Assembly (NCBI GenBank): GCA_003151115.1
Contig: PLWS01000007.1
Span: 62,001 to 126,000 of the forward strand
From: Vulcanimicrobiota bacterium
GTDB taxonomy: Bacteria > Vulcanimicrobiota > Vulcanimicrobiia > Vulcanimicrobiales > Vulcanimicrobiaceae
Length of the DNA stretch: 64,000 bases
Direction of reading: 5' to 3'
The position numbers were made by a program, and so were the translations under genes. Shown piece by piece: positions 9,661 through 21,187 of this stretch. Numbering within the stretch: position 1 is the stretch's first letter; every line of letters begins with the position of its first letter. The notes under the pieces are model-generated. The model made no database searches and was not told where the DNA came from. It worked only from the letters and a program-made list of their open reading frames with translations.

Positions 9661-10944
9661 ATGGGCGGAATCATCGGCTCGGGCATCTTCCGCAATCCCT
9701 CGGTCGTCGCTAAAATCGTTTGGATTCCGAGCGCGATCCTCGGCGTCTGGATCGCCGGCGGAGCCGTATCGATTCTGGGCGCGTTCGTCATCGCCGAACT
9801 GGCGGCGCGGCGCCCGCACGACGGTGGATTCTACGCCTACTTGCGGGACGCGTTTCACCCGCTTGTCGCTTTTATGTACGGCTGGACACTGCTGCTGGTC
9901 TCGCAAAGCGGCGGAATGGCGGCAGCGGCGCTCACATTTGCCGGCTATTATCCGGTGCTGACGGGACAGAACGTCAGTCAACCGCTGCTGGCCTTTATCG
10001 TGCTCGCAATTTTTACGATCGTCAATTGTCTGGGAGTGCGCCAAGGCGGCAATCTGCAAAACGTCTTCATGGTGTTGAAGATCGGCGCGATCGTCTTGCT
10101 CATCGGCGCCGGCTTCCTGGCGCACCCGACGCCCTCCGCAGCAGTTCAAACGCCGAACGCGCCCGACACCCTGACGCTGATCGGCGCGATGGCGGCTTCG
10201 ATGGTCGCCGTCATGTTCGCATACAGCGGCTGGCAAACGGCAAGTTTCATGAGCGGCGAACTGAAGAATCCGACGCGTTCACTTCCGCTGGGATTGCTCT
10301 GGGGCGTCGGCGGGGTGATCGTGCTGTACCTGTTGGTCAACGTCGTCTGCTTGCGCGTGCTCGGCGTGAACGGCTTGACGCACACCGATGCGCCCGCCTC
10401 CGAGGTGGCGCGCAACTTCATGGGAGCGCGCGGAGCGCAGCTGATGGCGGCGATCATCTCGCTTTCGACGCTTGGCTTTTTGAGCAACCAGATTCTCACG
10501 TCGCCGCGCGTCTATCACGCGATGGCTGAAGACGGCCTATTTTTCCGCTGGATAGCATGGGTGCATCCGAAAACGCGCGTACCGATCGTCGCAATCGGCT
10601 TGCAAGGCGTCGTCGCGATCGTTATTATGTTTTGGAAAGGCTACGCCGCGATCCTGAACTACGTGATCGGCGTCGATTTCTTGTTCTTCGCGTTCGCGGC
10701 CGCCGCGGTTTTTATTTTCCGTGCGCGCGATCGCAGCCAGAGGGTCCCGTTTTCGGTTCCGTTTCACCCGTATACGACGGCCTTATTCCTGGTGGTCGCA
10801 CTTGGAATCGCGCTGACGAGTTACGTGGCGTCGTGGCAGGGAACGCTCGCTACGGCCGCGGTCTTTTCTGCGGCCGTTCCAGCCTACTTTCTCTTCGTGT
10901 ACTTCAAAGGAAGAGCCGCTGACGCTACTGGTAAAACAGCGTAA
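9661..10944 (+). CDS. APC family amino acid permease
   Basis: 427 aa multi-TM; MGGIIGSGIFRNPSVVAKIV...; coding frame extends upstream to a CTG at 9610, so the N-terminus is probably longer. Confidence 0.88.
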   Translation: MGGIIGSGIFRNPSVVAKIVWIPSAILGVWIAGGAVSILGAFVIAELAARRPHDGGFYAYLRDAFHPLVAFMYGWTLLLVSQSGGMAAAALTFAGYYPVLTGQNVSQPLLAFIVLAIFTIVNCLGVRQGGNLQNVFMVLKIGAIVLLIGAGFLAHPTPSAAVQTPNAPDTLTLIGAMAASMVAVMFAYSGWQTASFMSGELKNPTRSLPLGLLWGVGGVIVLYLLVNVVCLRVLGVNGLTHTDAPASEVARNFMGARGAQLMAAIISLSTLGFLSNQILTSPRVYHAMAEDGLFFRWIAWVHPKTRVPIVAIGLQGVVAIVIMFWKGYAAILNYVIGVDFLFFAFAAAAVFIFRARDRSQRVPFSVPFHPYTTALFLVVALGIALTSYVASWQGTLATAAVFSAAVPAYFLFVYFKGRAADATGKTA

Positions 10945-11314
10945 TCTGCGAGCCGCCGACATAGATTCCGACAATGTGATCGATCGTCAGATTTTTGCCC
11001 TGCAGAATCTTGCGCAGCGAGACGACGACGCCTTGGTCGTCCAGCAGGGTGGCGTGTCCGAGCGTGTCGCGCAAGTCGGCGATCGCCGAGGCATTTTTCC
11101 GAAGCGTTGCGGAATCGACCTCGCCCGCGACGCTCACGAAATGAAACTGCGCGACGGTCAAGTTGCTCATCAGCGCGCGAAACTTGTCGGATTGGGCCGG
11201 GATGTTTTTCGCGGCGGCCGCGTAATCGGCCGAACCGGCGGCGAGGGCGGGGGCGGTGAAAAGGGCCAGCGGCAAAAGCGCCGCAGCCAAGAGATGAGTA
11301 AATCTCATCGACAT
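10925..11314 (-). CDS. secreted hypothetical protein
   Basis: 129 aa with signal peptide MSMRFTHLLAAALLPLALFTAPALAAG. Confidence 0.6.
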   Translation of the reverse strand: MSMRFTHLLAAALLPLALFTAPALAAGSADYAAAAKNIPAQSDKFRALMSNLTVAQFHFVSVAGEVDSATLRKNASAIADLRDTLGHATLLDDQGVVVSLRKILQGKNLTIDHIVGIYVGGSQITLFYQ

Positions 11315-11353
11315 AGGTACAGGCCTCCGCCTTCTATTATAGCGCGGCCGGAA

Positions 11354-11387
11354 GAAAAAATAAGGAAGGCGCTTGCGCGCCCTCCTT
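11354..11387 (-). terminator. Rho-independent terminator of the 11411-11893 gene
   Basis: aaggaaggcgc-ttgc-gcgccctcctt (one mismatch), followed on the minus strand by ttattttttc. Confidence 0.55.
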
Positions 11388-11410
11388 ACGGGTCGACTAG
11401 GTCTTTAGGC

Positions 11411-11893
11411 TTAGATTCCGCCGCAGGAGACGTACACTTTAAGCATCGCTGCGCTCTTGTGCACGTTGATAGCATACATCGTCTTGCCGGTCAGCTGCGC
11501 GACCGAGACGCCCGGAACCGTCGTCGTAGAAACGCCGTTCACGACGTTGCTCAGCGGTTTCCACGGGGCCGGTTTCAGCTTCGCGCAGGTGCCCATATGA
11601 ACGTGCGCCGGTTCCGACGCGCCTTTGGGCTCGTTGCTGACCGTTAGGGTCACCAGGACCCCGCCGCCCTTGTTAACGATGGTCGCGGTTCCGGTCTGCC
11701 CGGAGCCGCTTTGCGCGCCCATTTTCACGGTCCGGCCTACGGCGGTCTTCATGCCGTTCGAAATCTTCGCATTGGCACCGGGCGCGGCAGTTGCCGTAGT
11801 GCTGGTGGTTGTCGTGCCCGAGCCGCAGGCGCTCAAAGCGGCCGCCGCGGCGATCGCAACGCCGCAGGTCAGAATGGTCCGAGGAAATTTCAT
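11411..11893 (-). CDS. secreted/lipoprotein hypothetical protein, possibly CHRD-like
   Basis: MKFPRTILTCGVAIAAAAALSACGSG lipobox; ...GASEPAHVHMGTCAKLKPAPWKPLSNVVNGVSTTTVPGVSVAQL... Confidence 0.6.
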   Translation of the reverse strand: MKFPRTILTCGVAIAAAAALSACGSGTTTTSTTATAAPGANAKISNGMKTAVGRTVKMGAQSGSGQTGTATIVNKGGGVLVTLTVSNEPKGASEPAHVHMGTCAKLKPAPWKPLSNVVNGVSTTTVPGVSVAQLTGKTMYAINVHKSAAMLKVYVSCGGI

Positions 11894-12040
11894 GCTTGTA
11901 TTGTCCTCCAAAAAGACAGGCCAAATGGTTTATCAGCTTGCTTGTACCTTTCCCTCATTTGGGCAGGCCACCGACATTTGGGCAGGGCGCCGAAGCAAGC
12001 AAGCGAAGGGGATCGGTAATTGCTTGCCTTTGGAGGCTTC

Positions 12041-12481
12041 ATGAGTTCACGCGTCAACCACCTCGCCGTCTTCGTAGCGGCGTTAGCGTTCTTCCTGATA
12101 AGCTTTGTCTGGTACAGCTACATTTTCGGCGCCATGTATGCCGCGCAGATCGCTCAGATGACGGGCGGTAAAGGGGCGGCCATGCCCGCTAACATGACGG
12201 CGCCATTAATCGAGACCTTCCTGTTGGGCTGGTTCCTGGCGTACGTCATCGGGACAGCACTCTCGATGCGCCCGGATCCCAATCCCGCCGCCCGTGGCTT
12301 TGGCTTCGGCATATTCATGGGGATCGGCATCTTCGCTTCGATGTCGCTCATGGGCGTCGTGTGGGGCGGCGTCACGTTCGGACTCTGGGCTATCAACGCC
12401 GGATTCGTCATCGTGGCAATGGCGATCATGGGATGGATCATCGGCGCCTGGAGCGCTCGCACCGCAAAAGCATCCGCTTGA
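12041..12481 (+). CDS. DUF1761-like membrane protein
   Basis: MSSRVNHLAVFVAALAFFLISFVWYSYIFGAMYAAQIAQMTG...; DUF1761-type N-terminus. Confidence 0.7.
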   Translation: MSSRVNHLAVFVAALAFFLISFVWYSYIFGAMYAAQIAQMTGGKGAAMPANMTAPLIETFLLGWFLAYVIGTALSMRPDPNPAARGFGFGIFMGIGIFASMSLMGVVWGGVTFGLWAINAGFVIVAMAIMGWIIGAWSARTAKASA

Positions 12482-12502
12482 TAGTCACTCGAAAAAAAGA
12501 GA

Positions 12503-12530
12503 GGCCCGCGAATATTCGCGGGCCTTTTTT
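12503..12530. terminator. bidirectional intrinsic terminator between the DUF1761-like gene and groEL
   Basis: aaaaaaa...ggcccgcgaa-ta-ttcgcgggcc-tttttt; perfect 10-bp stem flanked by A-run and T-run. Confidence 0.85.
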
Positions 12531-12609
12531 GTGTAACTCTGTCTAGCGCAGATGGGGTTGGCTGCGACCGCTAAACATGCTCGCGGTCGCGGACAACCCC
12601 ATCAAGCGT

Positions 12610-14606
<1,997 letters not shown>

Positions 14607-14637
14607 AATTTAGGTAGACCAGAATGTGGAAATGGGG

Positions 14638-14664
14638 CTAGCACTCTCTAGCGGAGACTGCCAG
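14638..14664. promoter_or_regulatory. degenerate CIRCE-like element upstream of groESL
   Basis: ctagcactc-N9-gactgccag versus TTAGCACTC-N9-GAGTGCTAA; left arm 8/9, spacing exactly 9, right arm 6/9. Confidence 0.5.
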
Positions 14665-14716
14665 CCAGCAAAGTTTAGCAGACTCCGGCGGGGACTGCAA
14701 GGTCTGAAGTGGCCCC

Positions 14717-16954
14717 TTAGAGGGCGCGGTTTATCGGGACGACGCGGGGGCTGGAGCCGGTCTGGGCCGACTCTTGTTCGGCGATGCGGGCCATCAGGTC
14801 GCCGCGGGCCATGGGCCGGTGGAAGAGGTAGCCCTGGGCTTGGTCGCACCGCAGGCCGCGCACGAACTCCCACTGGGACTCGGTCTCGATGCCCTCGGCG
14901 ATGACGCGCAGCCCGAGGGTCTGAGCCAGGGTCGCGATGGCTTTGACGATGCCTTGGTCGTACGGGTCGCGCGTGACGTCGTCGATGAAGCCTTTGTCGA
15001 TCTTGATCGCGTGCACCGGAAGGCGCTTGATGTAACTGAGCGAGCTGTAGCCTTTGCCGAAATCGTCGACGACGATCTGCACGCCCATGGCGTGGATGCG
15101 CAGCAGCGTCGCCACGGCGAGATCGTTGAGCACGATGTTCTCGGTCACTTCCAGTTCGAGCGCGCGGGCCGGCAGGCCGGTCTCCGCGAGCACCGCCCCG
15201 ATCGTGGCCGCGCAATCTTGTTCGTAGAAGTCGCGCGGCGAAAGGTTAACCGAAACGCGGAACTCCGGCGCGGCGATCTGTCTGATGCGCGCGGCGGTGC
15301 TGCAGGCTTGTTTGAGCACCCAGCGGCTGATCTCGACGATCGTGCCGCTCTCTTCGGCGATGGGGATGAAGACTTCGGGAAGCAGCTCGCCCAGCGTCGG
15401 ATGCTGCCAGCGAACCAAAGCTTCGGCAGTCACGATGCGTTTCGTTGAAACGTCGACGATCGGCTGGAAGAGCAGCTGCAGTTCGCCGCGCGTCAGCGCT
15501 TGACGAAGATCTTGCTCCAAGCTCATCCGTTCGAGCACATTCGCGTGCATCGTGCCGTCGTAGGACTTGACGTTGTTGCGGCCGGCTTCTTTGGCGCTGT
15601 ACATCGCCGAGTCGGCGAAAGCGATCAGTTCTTCGGCGGTGTGCGCGTTCTGCGGGAACAAGCTCGTGCCGATGCTCGCGCTCACGAACAACTCGCGGCT
15701 GTCGATGACGAACGGCTCTTGGAAAGTGGCCAGCACACCCATAGCGACGGATACGACACTGCGCTGATCGCCGATGCCGTCGATGATCACGACGAACTCG
15801 TCGCCGCCGGAACGGAAGATCGAAGCGCGGTTGATCAGGCGCTCTTGCAGACGCGCGGCAATGCCGCGCAAGAGTTCGTCGCCGACGCGATGGCCGAGCG
15901 TATCGTTGATCGTCTTGAAACGGTCGATGTCGATGAAGAGCGCCGCGACCGGACCGCTTTTCGCGGCGGCATCGTCAAGAATCGCGGAGAGCGTTTCTTC
16001 CAGCGCGAGCCGGTTGGGCAGCTGCGTCATGACGTCTTGCCGCGCGAGGCGCGCAAAACGCTCGGCGCTCTCGCGCACGTCGGTGACGTCGAGCATCACG
16101 CCGATCGCGCCGATCAGCGTGCCGTCGGCATCGCGCAACGGCTCCACGTCATTTTGCAGCCAGCGTCCGTTCTGGCGCGTCTCGTAACGCACTGCTTCGC
16201 CGCCGAGCGCGCGCCGCAACTCCAGCAGCGCAGCCCGGCGCTGGTCGGGATCGTCGATGCTGGCACCGTACGGCCCGCCGACGAGATCGTCGGCGCAAAG
16301 CCGCTGCTCCGCGGCGCCGCGAATCGAGGTCAGCCGCAGATCGCGATCGACCGTCCAGACAACGGCCGGCATTTGTGAGAGCAGCAGACGCAAGCTCGCG
16401 CTCGTCTTAAGCAACAGTTCGCTGTTCTTGCGTTCGGTCACGTCGCGTAAGTGCACGAGCAGCTCGTCGCGGGCGGGCTGCATCCGAATTTCGATCCATC
16501 GATCGGTCGACTGGAAGTGCTGCAGCCGCTCCAGCGGAACGCCTTGACCGCGCACGCTGAGCATTTCCGGCACCAGATCGGAAGCCAGTGGGTCGAGCAC
16601 TTCTTGGACGCGCACGCCGATGAGTTGGCTCGCGTCCTTACGCAGCAGCTCTTCAGCCCGCTCGTTGACGTGTGAAAAGCGCCAGTCTTTGTCGATGATA
16701 AAAAACCCGTCGGGGATGCTCTCCACGACGTTGTAGCCGCGCTCGGTCAATCCACGGATCGAATTGATTCCGTCGCTGACCAGTAGCTTGGCGGCAACGC
16801 AGATGACGATGCAGCCGGCCGCAGCATAGATCGCCAGCAGGAGCGGCCCGGCATGCTCGGTCGCAGCTGCAAAAAATGCTAAGAAGCACAGCGCAACCAG
16901 AACGCCAAGGATGACGATGCGAAGGTTCATGCCCGCCTGCGCGGCGGGCTTCAC
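14717..16954 (-). CDS. Membrane PAS-GGDEF-EAL protein
   Basis: 745 aa; two N-terminal TM segments, PAS domains, RSGGDEFVV (GGDEF), EALVRWQHP (EAL), VDDFGKGYSSLSYIKRLP. Confidence 0.95.
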   Translation of the reverse strand: MKPAAQAGMNLRIVILGVLVALCFLAFFAAATEHAGPLLLAIYAAAGCIVICVAAKLLVSDGINSIRGLTERGYNVVESIPDGFFIIDKDWRFSHVNERAEELLRKDASQLIGVRVQEVLDPLASDLVPEMLSVRGQGVPLERLQHFQSTDRWIEIRMQPARDELLVHLRDVTERKNSELLLKTSASLRLLLSQMPAVVWTVDRDLRLTSIRGAAEQRLCADDLVGGPYGASIDDPDQRRAALLELRRALGGEAVRYETRQNGRWLQNDVEPLRDADGTLIGAIGVMLDVTDVRESAERFARLARQDVMTQLPNRLALEETLSAILDDAAAKSGPVAALFIDIDRFKTINDTLGHRVGDELLRGIAARLQERLINRASIFRSGGDEFVVIIDGIGDQRSVVSVAMGVLATFQEPFVIDSRELFVSASIGTSLFPQNAHTAEELIAFADSAMYSAKEAGRNNVKSYDGTMHANVLERMSLEQDLRQALTRGELQLLFQPIVDVSTKRIVTAEALVRWQHPTLGELLPEVFIPIAEESGTIVEISRWVLKQACSTAARIRQIAAPEFRVSVNLSPRDFYEQDCAATIGAVLAETGLPARALELEVTENIVLNDLAVATLLRIHAMGVQIVVDDFGKGYSSLSYIKRLPVHAIKIDKGFIDDVTRDPYDQGIVKAIATLAQTLGLRVIAEGIETESQWEFVRGLRCDQAQGYLFHRPMARGDLMARIAEQESAQTGSSPRVVPINRAL

Positions 16955-18510
16955 AGCATCTTACGTTGCCGTAACTCGGCGCGAAGCGCGTGACGCGACT
17001 CCACGCCCAAAGCGGCAAAGATGATCTCGATCTGCTTCTCGAGCGTAAATCTGCTGCGGCTGAACCGGTGCGAGAGCTCGTCGAGGTCGGCGCCTTGCGA
17101 AAGCGCTATCGAGATCTGGCGCTGCATCGGCGTGAGCCCCGAAAGGACGCGCTGCTCTTCGACTTTATCCAACTCCGAGAGCCGGCGGAAGAACGGGCTC
17201 TTCGAGAAGTGTCCTGCTTGCGCGCGCGCTTTTTCGAGCCATTGGAGGTCTTCGGTCAGTTCGAAGAGCGCGGCCGCCGCAAGCGCGGCACGATAAGAGT
17301 GCTTGATCTGCGCGAAGACGTCATAGGCAAACTCCAGCGACTCTTTGGCGAGCTTGACGTTCCCAAGCACTGCCTGCACGCGGCCGGCGGCATACTTCTC
17401 GTATGCGATCGAGCGGCGATCGTGAGCCGAAGCCAGAGTCGGATCGAGACTGTCTTTGCCGAGCGAACTGTACATTGAGACGTAGCGCTGCGCCTGCGCC
17501 ATGTCGGTCGAGGAAAAGAGTTCCCCGAGCATCACAAGCGCTTGACGTTCTTCGCCGTGCGTAGCGTCCCACTCGATTTCAGAAGACAGCGCGTCGGCCT
17601 GCGCGAGCTCCTCGGCCGCCCAGGCTTCGTTCGAATTCATTTTCGCGACGTACGCACGATCGATGTGCGCCATGACCTTCCAGGCCAACGTCGGCGCCAG
17701 CGCCTTGGAATCTTTGAAGAGCCATTGAGCGCGGCCCGGATCGCCTTGATGGAACGCGTGCCACGCCAACGCGCGGACGCACATGAATTGCAGGTCCGCG
17801 ATATCCGGCGTCCACTCGATCGCTTCGTACGCGGCTTCGCCCACGCGCATGCCGTCGTTGTCGCCGGTCTCGACCGCCAGCCGCAACAATCCGTGCAGCG
17901 AGATCGCCACCGTCGTGAGGTCGAAGCGCTCTTGCGACTCGCCGAACAAACGGAACGCCGCTTGCAGGTCCTGCATTTGCGCGGAGTAATTTTCAAGACC
18001 GGCATACATCCACGACCGCAGTGCGAGCCCGCGGAACTGCGCGAACGGATCGGGATCGCTCATCGCCAGCACGATCTCGTCGCCTTCGGGATCGTAACGG
18101 CGCGTGGCCCAGAGCAGGCGCGCGCGCTCGTAACCTAAACGCGCGACGCGCGGCAAGTGATCTTCGACGAGTTCTTGTGCGCTCGCGAGCATGTCGCGCG
18201 CACCGTCAAAGTTGCGAATATTGACGTAAGAGAACGCGGAGAGGATGAGATAGCCGAAGCGTCCCTCGGCAGACTTGAACTCCTCGGAATGGAGTGCGAG
18301 CGATTCTAGGCCAAGGACCGGGCGGCGGCGGGACAGCACGTCGGCGCGCACCAGCAAGCCTTGCTCGTTGAACGGCGCGGGCCAATCCTCGCAGTACTCG
18401 AGCAGCTGCAGCGCCTCGTCCCGGCGCGCGCGGCGCGCCAAATCCGTCGCGAGTTGCAGACTCGTCGAGACGTCGGCCCCTGTTTTTAGGCGTTCGCCTT
18501 GCACGTGCAT
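16951..18510 (-). CDS. TPR-like protein with C-terminal LuxR-type HTH
   Basis: 519 aa helical-repeat body; C-terminal LTPMQRQISIALSQGADLDELSHRFSRSRFTLEKQIEIIFAALGVESRHAL resembles LuxR HTH; 4-bp overlap with the GGDEF/EAL gene. Confidence 0.65.
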   Translation of the reverse strand: MHVQGERLKTGADVSTSLQLATDLARRARRDEALQLLEYCEDWPAPFNEQGLLVRADVLSRRRPVLGLESLALHSEEFKSAEGRFGYLILSAFSYVNIRNFDGARDMLASAQELVEDHLPRVARLGYERARLLWATRRYDPEGDEIVLAMSDPDPFAQFRGLALRSWMYAGLENYSAQMQDLQAAFRLFGESQERFDLTTVAISLHGLLRLAVETGDNDGMRVGEAAYEAIEWTPDIADLQFMCVRALAWHAFHQGDPGRAQWLFKDSKALAPTLAWKVMAHIDRAYVAKMNSNEAWAAEELAQADALSSEIEWDATHGEERQALVMLGELFSSTDMAQAQRYVSMYSSLGKDSLDPTLASAHDRRSIAYEKYAAGRVQAVLGNVKLAKESLEFAYDVFAQIKHSYRAALAAAALFELTEDLQWLEKARAQAGHFSKSPFFRRLSELDKVEEQRVLSGLTPMQRQISIALSQGADLDELSHRFSRSRFTLEKQIEIIFAALGVESRHALRAELRQRKML

Positions 18511-18520
18511 TCGGGCGCCG

Positions 18521-19549
18521 CTAATCCCTAATCGTTCCTGCGTTGGAGGTTTGTCCTGGACTGACCGTTACCGTCGTCGCCCCCTTCAGGCGCGAGCGAT
18601 CCGAACTGGAACCCCGCGATGAAAAACTCTCGCCCGCCGAGTTGGTGTATTGGTTGTAGACGTCCAAGCTGTACGTGCCCGCGGCCAGCGTGTGCAGAAG
18701 GAAGTTGCCCGACGCGTCGGTGGCAACGGTATTGCCGACTTGGTTTCCAGGCCCGGCCGCGACCACGACGGCGTTAGAAACCGGAGTGCCATCATTGTTG
18801 ACAAGGGTGCCGGAAATCATGCCTTCGTTGGAGTTGGCAGCGACAAACAGCGTTGGGCGCACCGCCAGACTGAGACTGTTGTGCGAGCCGGAGTTACCAT
18901 GATTGTCATCGCCGCGTCCCCAGCCGATCGACGGCGGCGTCAGGGATTCCATTAAGTTGAAATCCACGTTCAGCAGTTCGCTCGCGCCGGATCCAATCGT
19001 GAACGATCCGTTTTGCGTGATCGCGACGAGTCCGCCGCTGAGATAAGACGTGCTGGTCGCCTTGCCGGCATGCGATGACGATCTGTCGTTGTCCGTGACG
19101 AAATTCAGCGGAGCGCTTAGACCGCCGGTATAGAGCACGGAGCTCGCGGCAGTGTTGACGACGAACCGCACTTGCTGGTAGGTTTGCAAGTTATTGACGC
19201 TGGCCGTACCGACGTCGTCGCCCGAACCGTTCTGGAACTGAAGCAGATCAACGATAAACGGCGTGGTGTATTTGGCGACGACTTGGCTGTTGCCGGCGGC
19301 GTCGACGACGTCGATTTCACTGATGGCGAGATTAACGCGGGCCAGACCGGAGCCGAAGAACGCGGGCGGAGCGTCGCCGACGGCGACGTCCATCGTAGCG
19401 ATCCCGCCGTGCGTATCGAAAGGCTGAACGATGTTCTGCGGATTATATGGAGGCAGAGCCGATGGCGTGGCCGATTGCCCGTGCATCGCACAGGCTGCCG
19501 GCACAAATGCCAACAGCAAAGCGTAGAAAGCCTTAAAATGTCGCTTCAA
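18521..19549 (-). CDS. DUF4382-like lipoprotein with carboxypeptidase-regulatory-like domain
   Basis: 342 aa; AACAMHG lipobox; SGTLVNNDGTPVSNAVVVAAGPGNQVGNTVATDASGNFLLHTLAAGTYSLDVY. Confidence 0.65.
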   Translation of the reverse strand: MKRHFKAFYALLLAFVPAACAMHGQSATPSALPPYNPQNIVQPFDTHGGIATMDVAVGDAPPAFFGSGLARVNLAISEIDVVDAAGNSQVVAKYTTPFIVDLLQFQNGSGDDVGTASVNNLQTYQQVRFVVNTAASSVLYTGGLSAPLNFVTDNDRSSSHAGKATSTSYLSGGLVAITQNGSFTIGSGASELLNVDFNLMESLTPPSIGWGRGDDNHGNSGSHNSLSLAVRPTLFVAANSNEGMISGTLVNNDGTPVSNAVVVAAGPGNQVGNTVATDASGNFLLHTLAAGTYSLDVYNQYTNSAGESFSSRGSSSDRSRLKGATTVTVSPGQTSNAGTIRD

Positions 19550-19667
19550 GCGCTCTATCCTCCGTGACTAAGTCCTAACCCGTGATGCGAATATAGCACG
19601 TCCAACGCCAAAGACCATGCAAAATAATTGAGCAGAAAGGCCCATATACAAGAAGTGGTGGTTAAGA

Positions 19668-20081
19668 TTGCGTAAAGAGCCCCTTACGGAGGGCTGGGGA
19701 CGCATCGCTTGGCGCGGCGCGATGGAGGGGGCGGCCGGCGGCGCGCTCTTCGGGCTCGTCTATTTCTCGGGCGCCGTTCGCCGCTACCCGGCGCCGCCGT
19801 TCCTCGCAGAATATGCTGCGCTCTACACGGCCACATGCGTTGCCTGGGGAATCGGATACGCCTACCTGGCGGCTACACAGCCGCAGGTCAACCGCTTTCC
19901 GGTTCTCTCCGGTCTGGCATTCGGCGTCGTCGTGTACGTCGTGGCGCAGCTCGTCCTCTACGGCGTCGCCGCCGAGCAGATTCATACCGCGCAGCAAGTC
20001 GCATTCGGCCTTTCGGCAGCCTGTTTATTTTTCGGGTTACCGGTAGCGCTCATCGCGCGGCTCCTCGAGCGCACGCGGTGA
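19668..20081 (+). CDS. membrane protein, hypothetical
   Basis: 137 aa, about 4 TM; overlaps alr GTG start. Confidence 0.5.
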   Translation: MRKEPLTEGWGRIAWRGAMEGAAGGALFGLVYFSGAVRRYPAPPFLAEYAALYTATCVAWGIGYAYLAATQPQVNRFPVLSGLAFGVVVYVVAQLVLYGVAAEQIHTAQQVAFGLSAACLFFGLPVALIARLLERTR

Positions 20082-21187
20082 TCGGGACGCTGCGCATCTC
20101 AACCGGCGCGCTGCGGCGGAACGCCAAAGCCTTGCGCGATCTCGCGGCGCCGGCCCGCGCCGCTTTCGTCGTCAAGTCAAATGCTTACGGTCACGGGCTC
20201 GTTGGAACCGCGCATGCGATCGAAGAATATGCCGACGCGCTCGGCGTCTATTCCGTCGAAGAAGGCCTGACGCTGCGCGAAGCCGGCATCGCGGCGCCGA
20301 TCATGGTGCTCGGTCCGTCGCCGGTCGAGCTGCTCGATGACGCGCTGAGGCACGATCTGCAAATCACGATCTGGGATGACGGCCTGTATCTGGAAACCGT
20401 TGCGAACATCGCTCGCCGTCACGGGAAAACGTTTGGAGTCCAAGTTAAAGTGGATACGGGCGTCAGGCGCTTGGGTCTCGATCCGTCCCAAGCCGGAAAG
20501 GCGATCAAACGCATCGCAAGCACTCCCGGAATCGCGCTGACGGGGATATTCTCGCACTTGGCTTCAGCCGAAGAGTTGGACTCCGCATTCACGCTCGCGC
20601 AGGTCGAGACGCTGAATGCTGCGATCGGCGACGCCAAACTCGACTCGGATCCGCTGCGTCACATCGCCGCATCTGCTGCCGCCATACTGTGGCCGCAGAC
20701 CCGTTTGGATCTCGTGCGCTTCGGCATCGCACTCTACGGTTTGTGGCCCTCGAAGCAAACGCGTGCAGCTTGCCCGCTGGAACTGGAGCTGGAACCGGCT
20801 CTTGCATTTGAAAGCCGCCTCGCCGCAGTCCGGAAGATTGAAGCCGGCACCGCCGTCGGATACGGCGGAACGTTCCGCGCTCCGCGGCCGATGCGCGTCG
20901 GCGTCGTGCCGTTCGGTTATGCCGACGGCATTCCGCGCGCGCTCTCCAATCGCGGCGCGTTCGTCGTCGCCGGAAAACGCTGCCCCATTGCGGGCCGCGT
21001 CTGCATGAACATGACGATTCTCGATCTGGGAACGACCAACGCGCGTCCGGGCGATCGCGTCGTGCTGATCGGGAGCGACGGCGGCAGCGCAGTTTCGGCC
21101 GACGATTGGGCCGACTGGGCCGGCACGATCAATTACGAGATCGTCACGCGACTGCCGGCCGGTTTACCGCGATCCTTCGAAGACTAG
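20078..21187 (+). CDS. alr: Alanine racemase
   Basis: GTG start; VIGTLRISTGALRRNAKALRDLAAPARAAFVVKSNAYGHGL (PLP lysine motif); GRVCMNMTILDLG. Confidence 0.95.
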   Translation: MIGTLRISTGALRRNAKALRDLAAPARAAFVVKSNAYGHGLVGTAHAIEEYADALGVYSVEEGLTLREAGIAAPIMVLGPSPVELLDDALRHDLQITIWDDGLYLETVANIARRHGKTFGVQVKVDTGVRRLGLDPSQAGKAIKRIASTPGIALTGIFSHLASAEELDSAFTLAQVETLNAAIGDAKLDSDPLRHIAASAAAILWPQTRLDLVRFGIALYGLWPSKQTRAACPLELELEPALAFESRLAAVRKIEAGTAVGYGGTFRAPRPMRVGVVPFGYADGIPRALSNRGAFVVAGKRCPIAGRVCMNMTILDLGTTNARPGDRVVLIGSDGGSAVSADDWADWAGTINYEIVTRLPAGLPRSFED

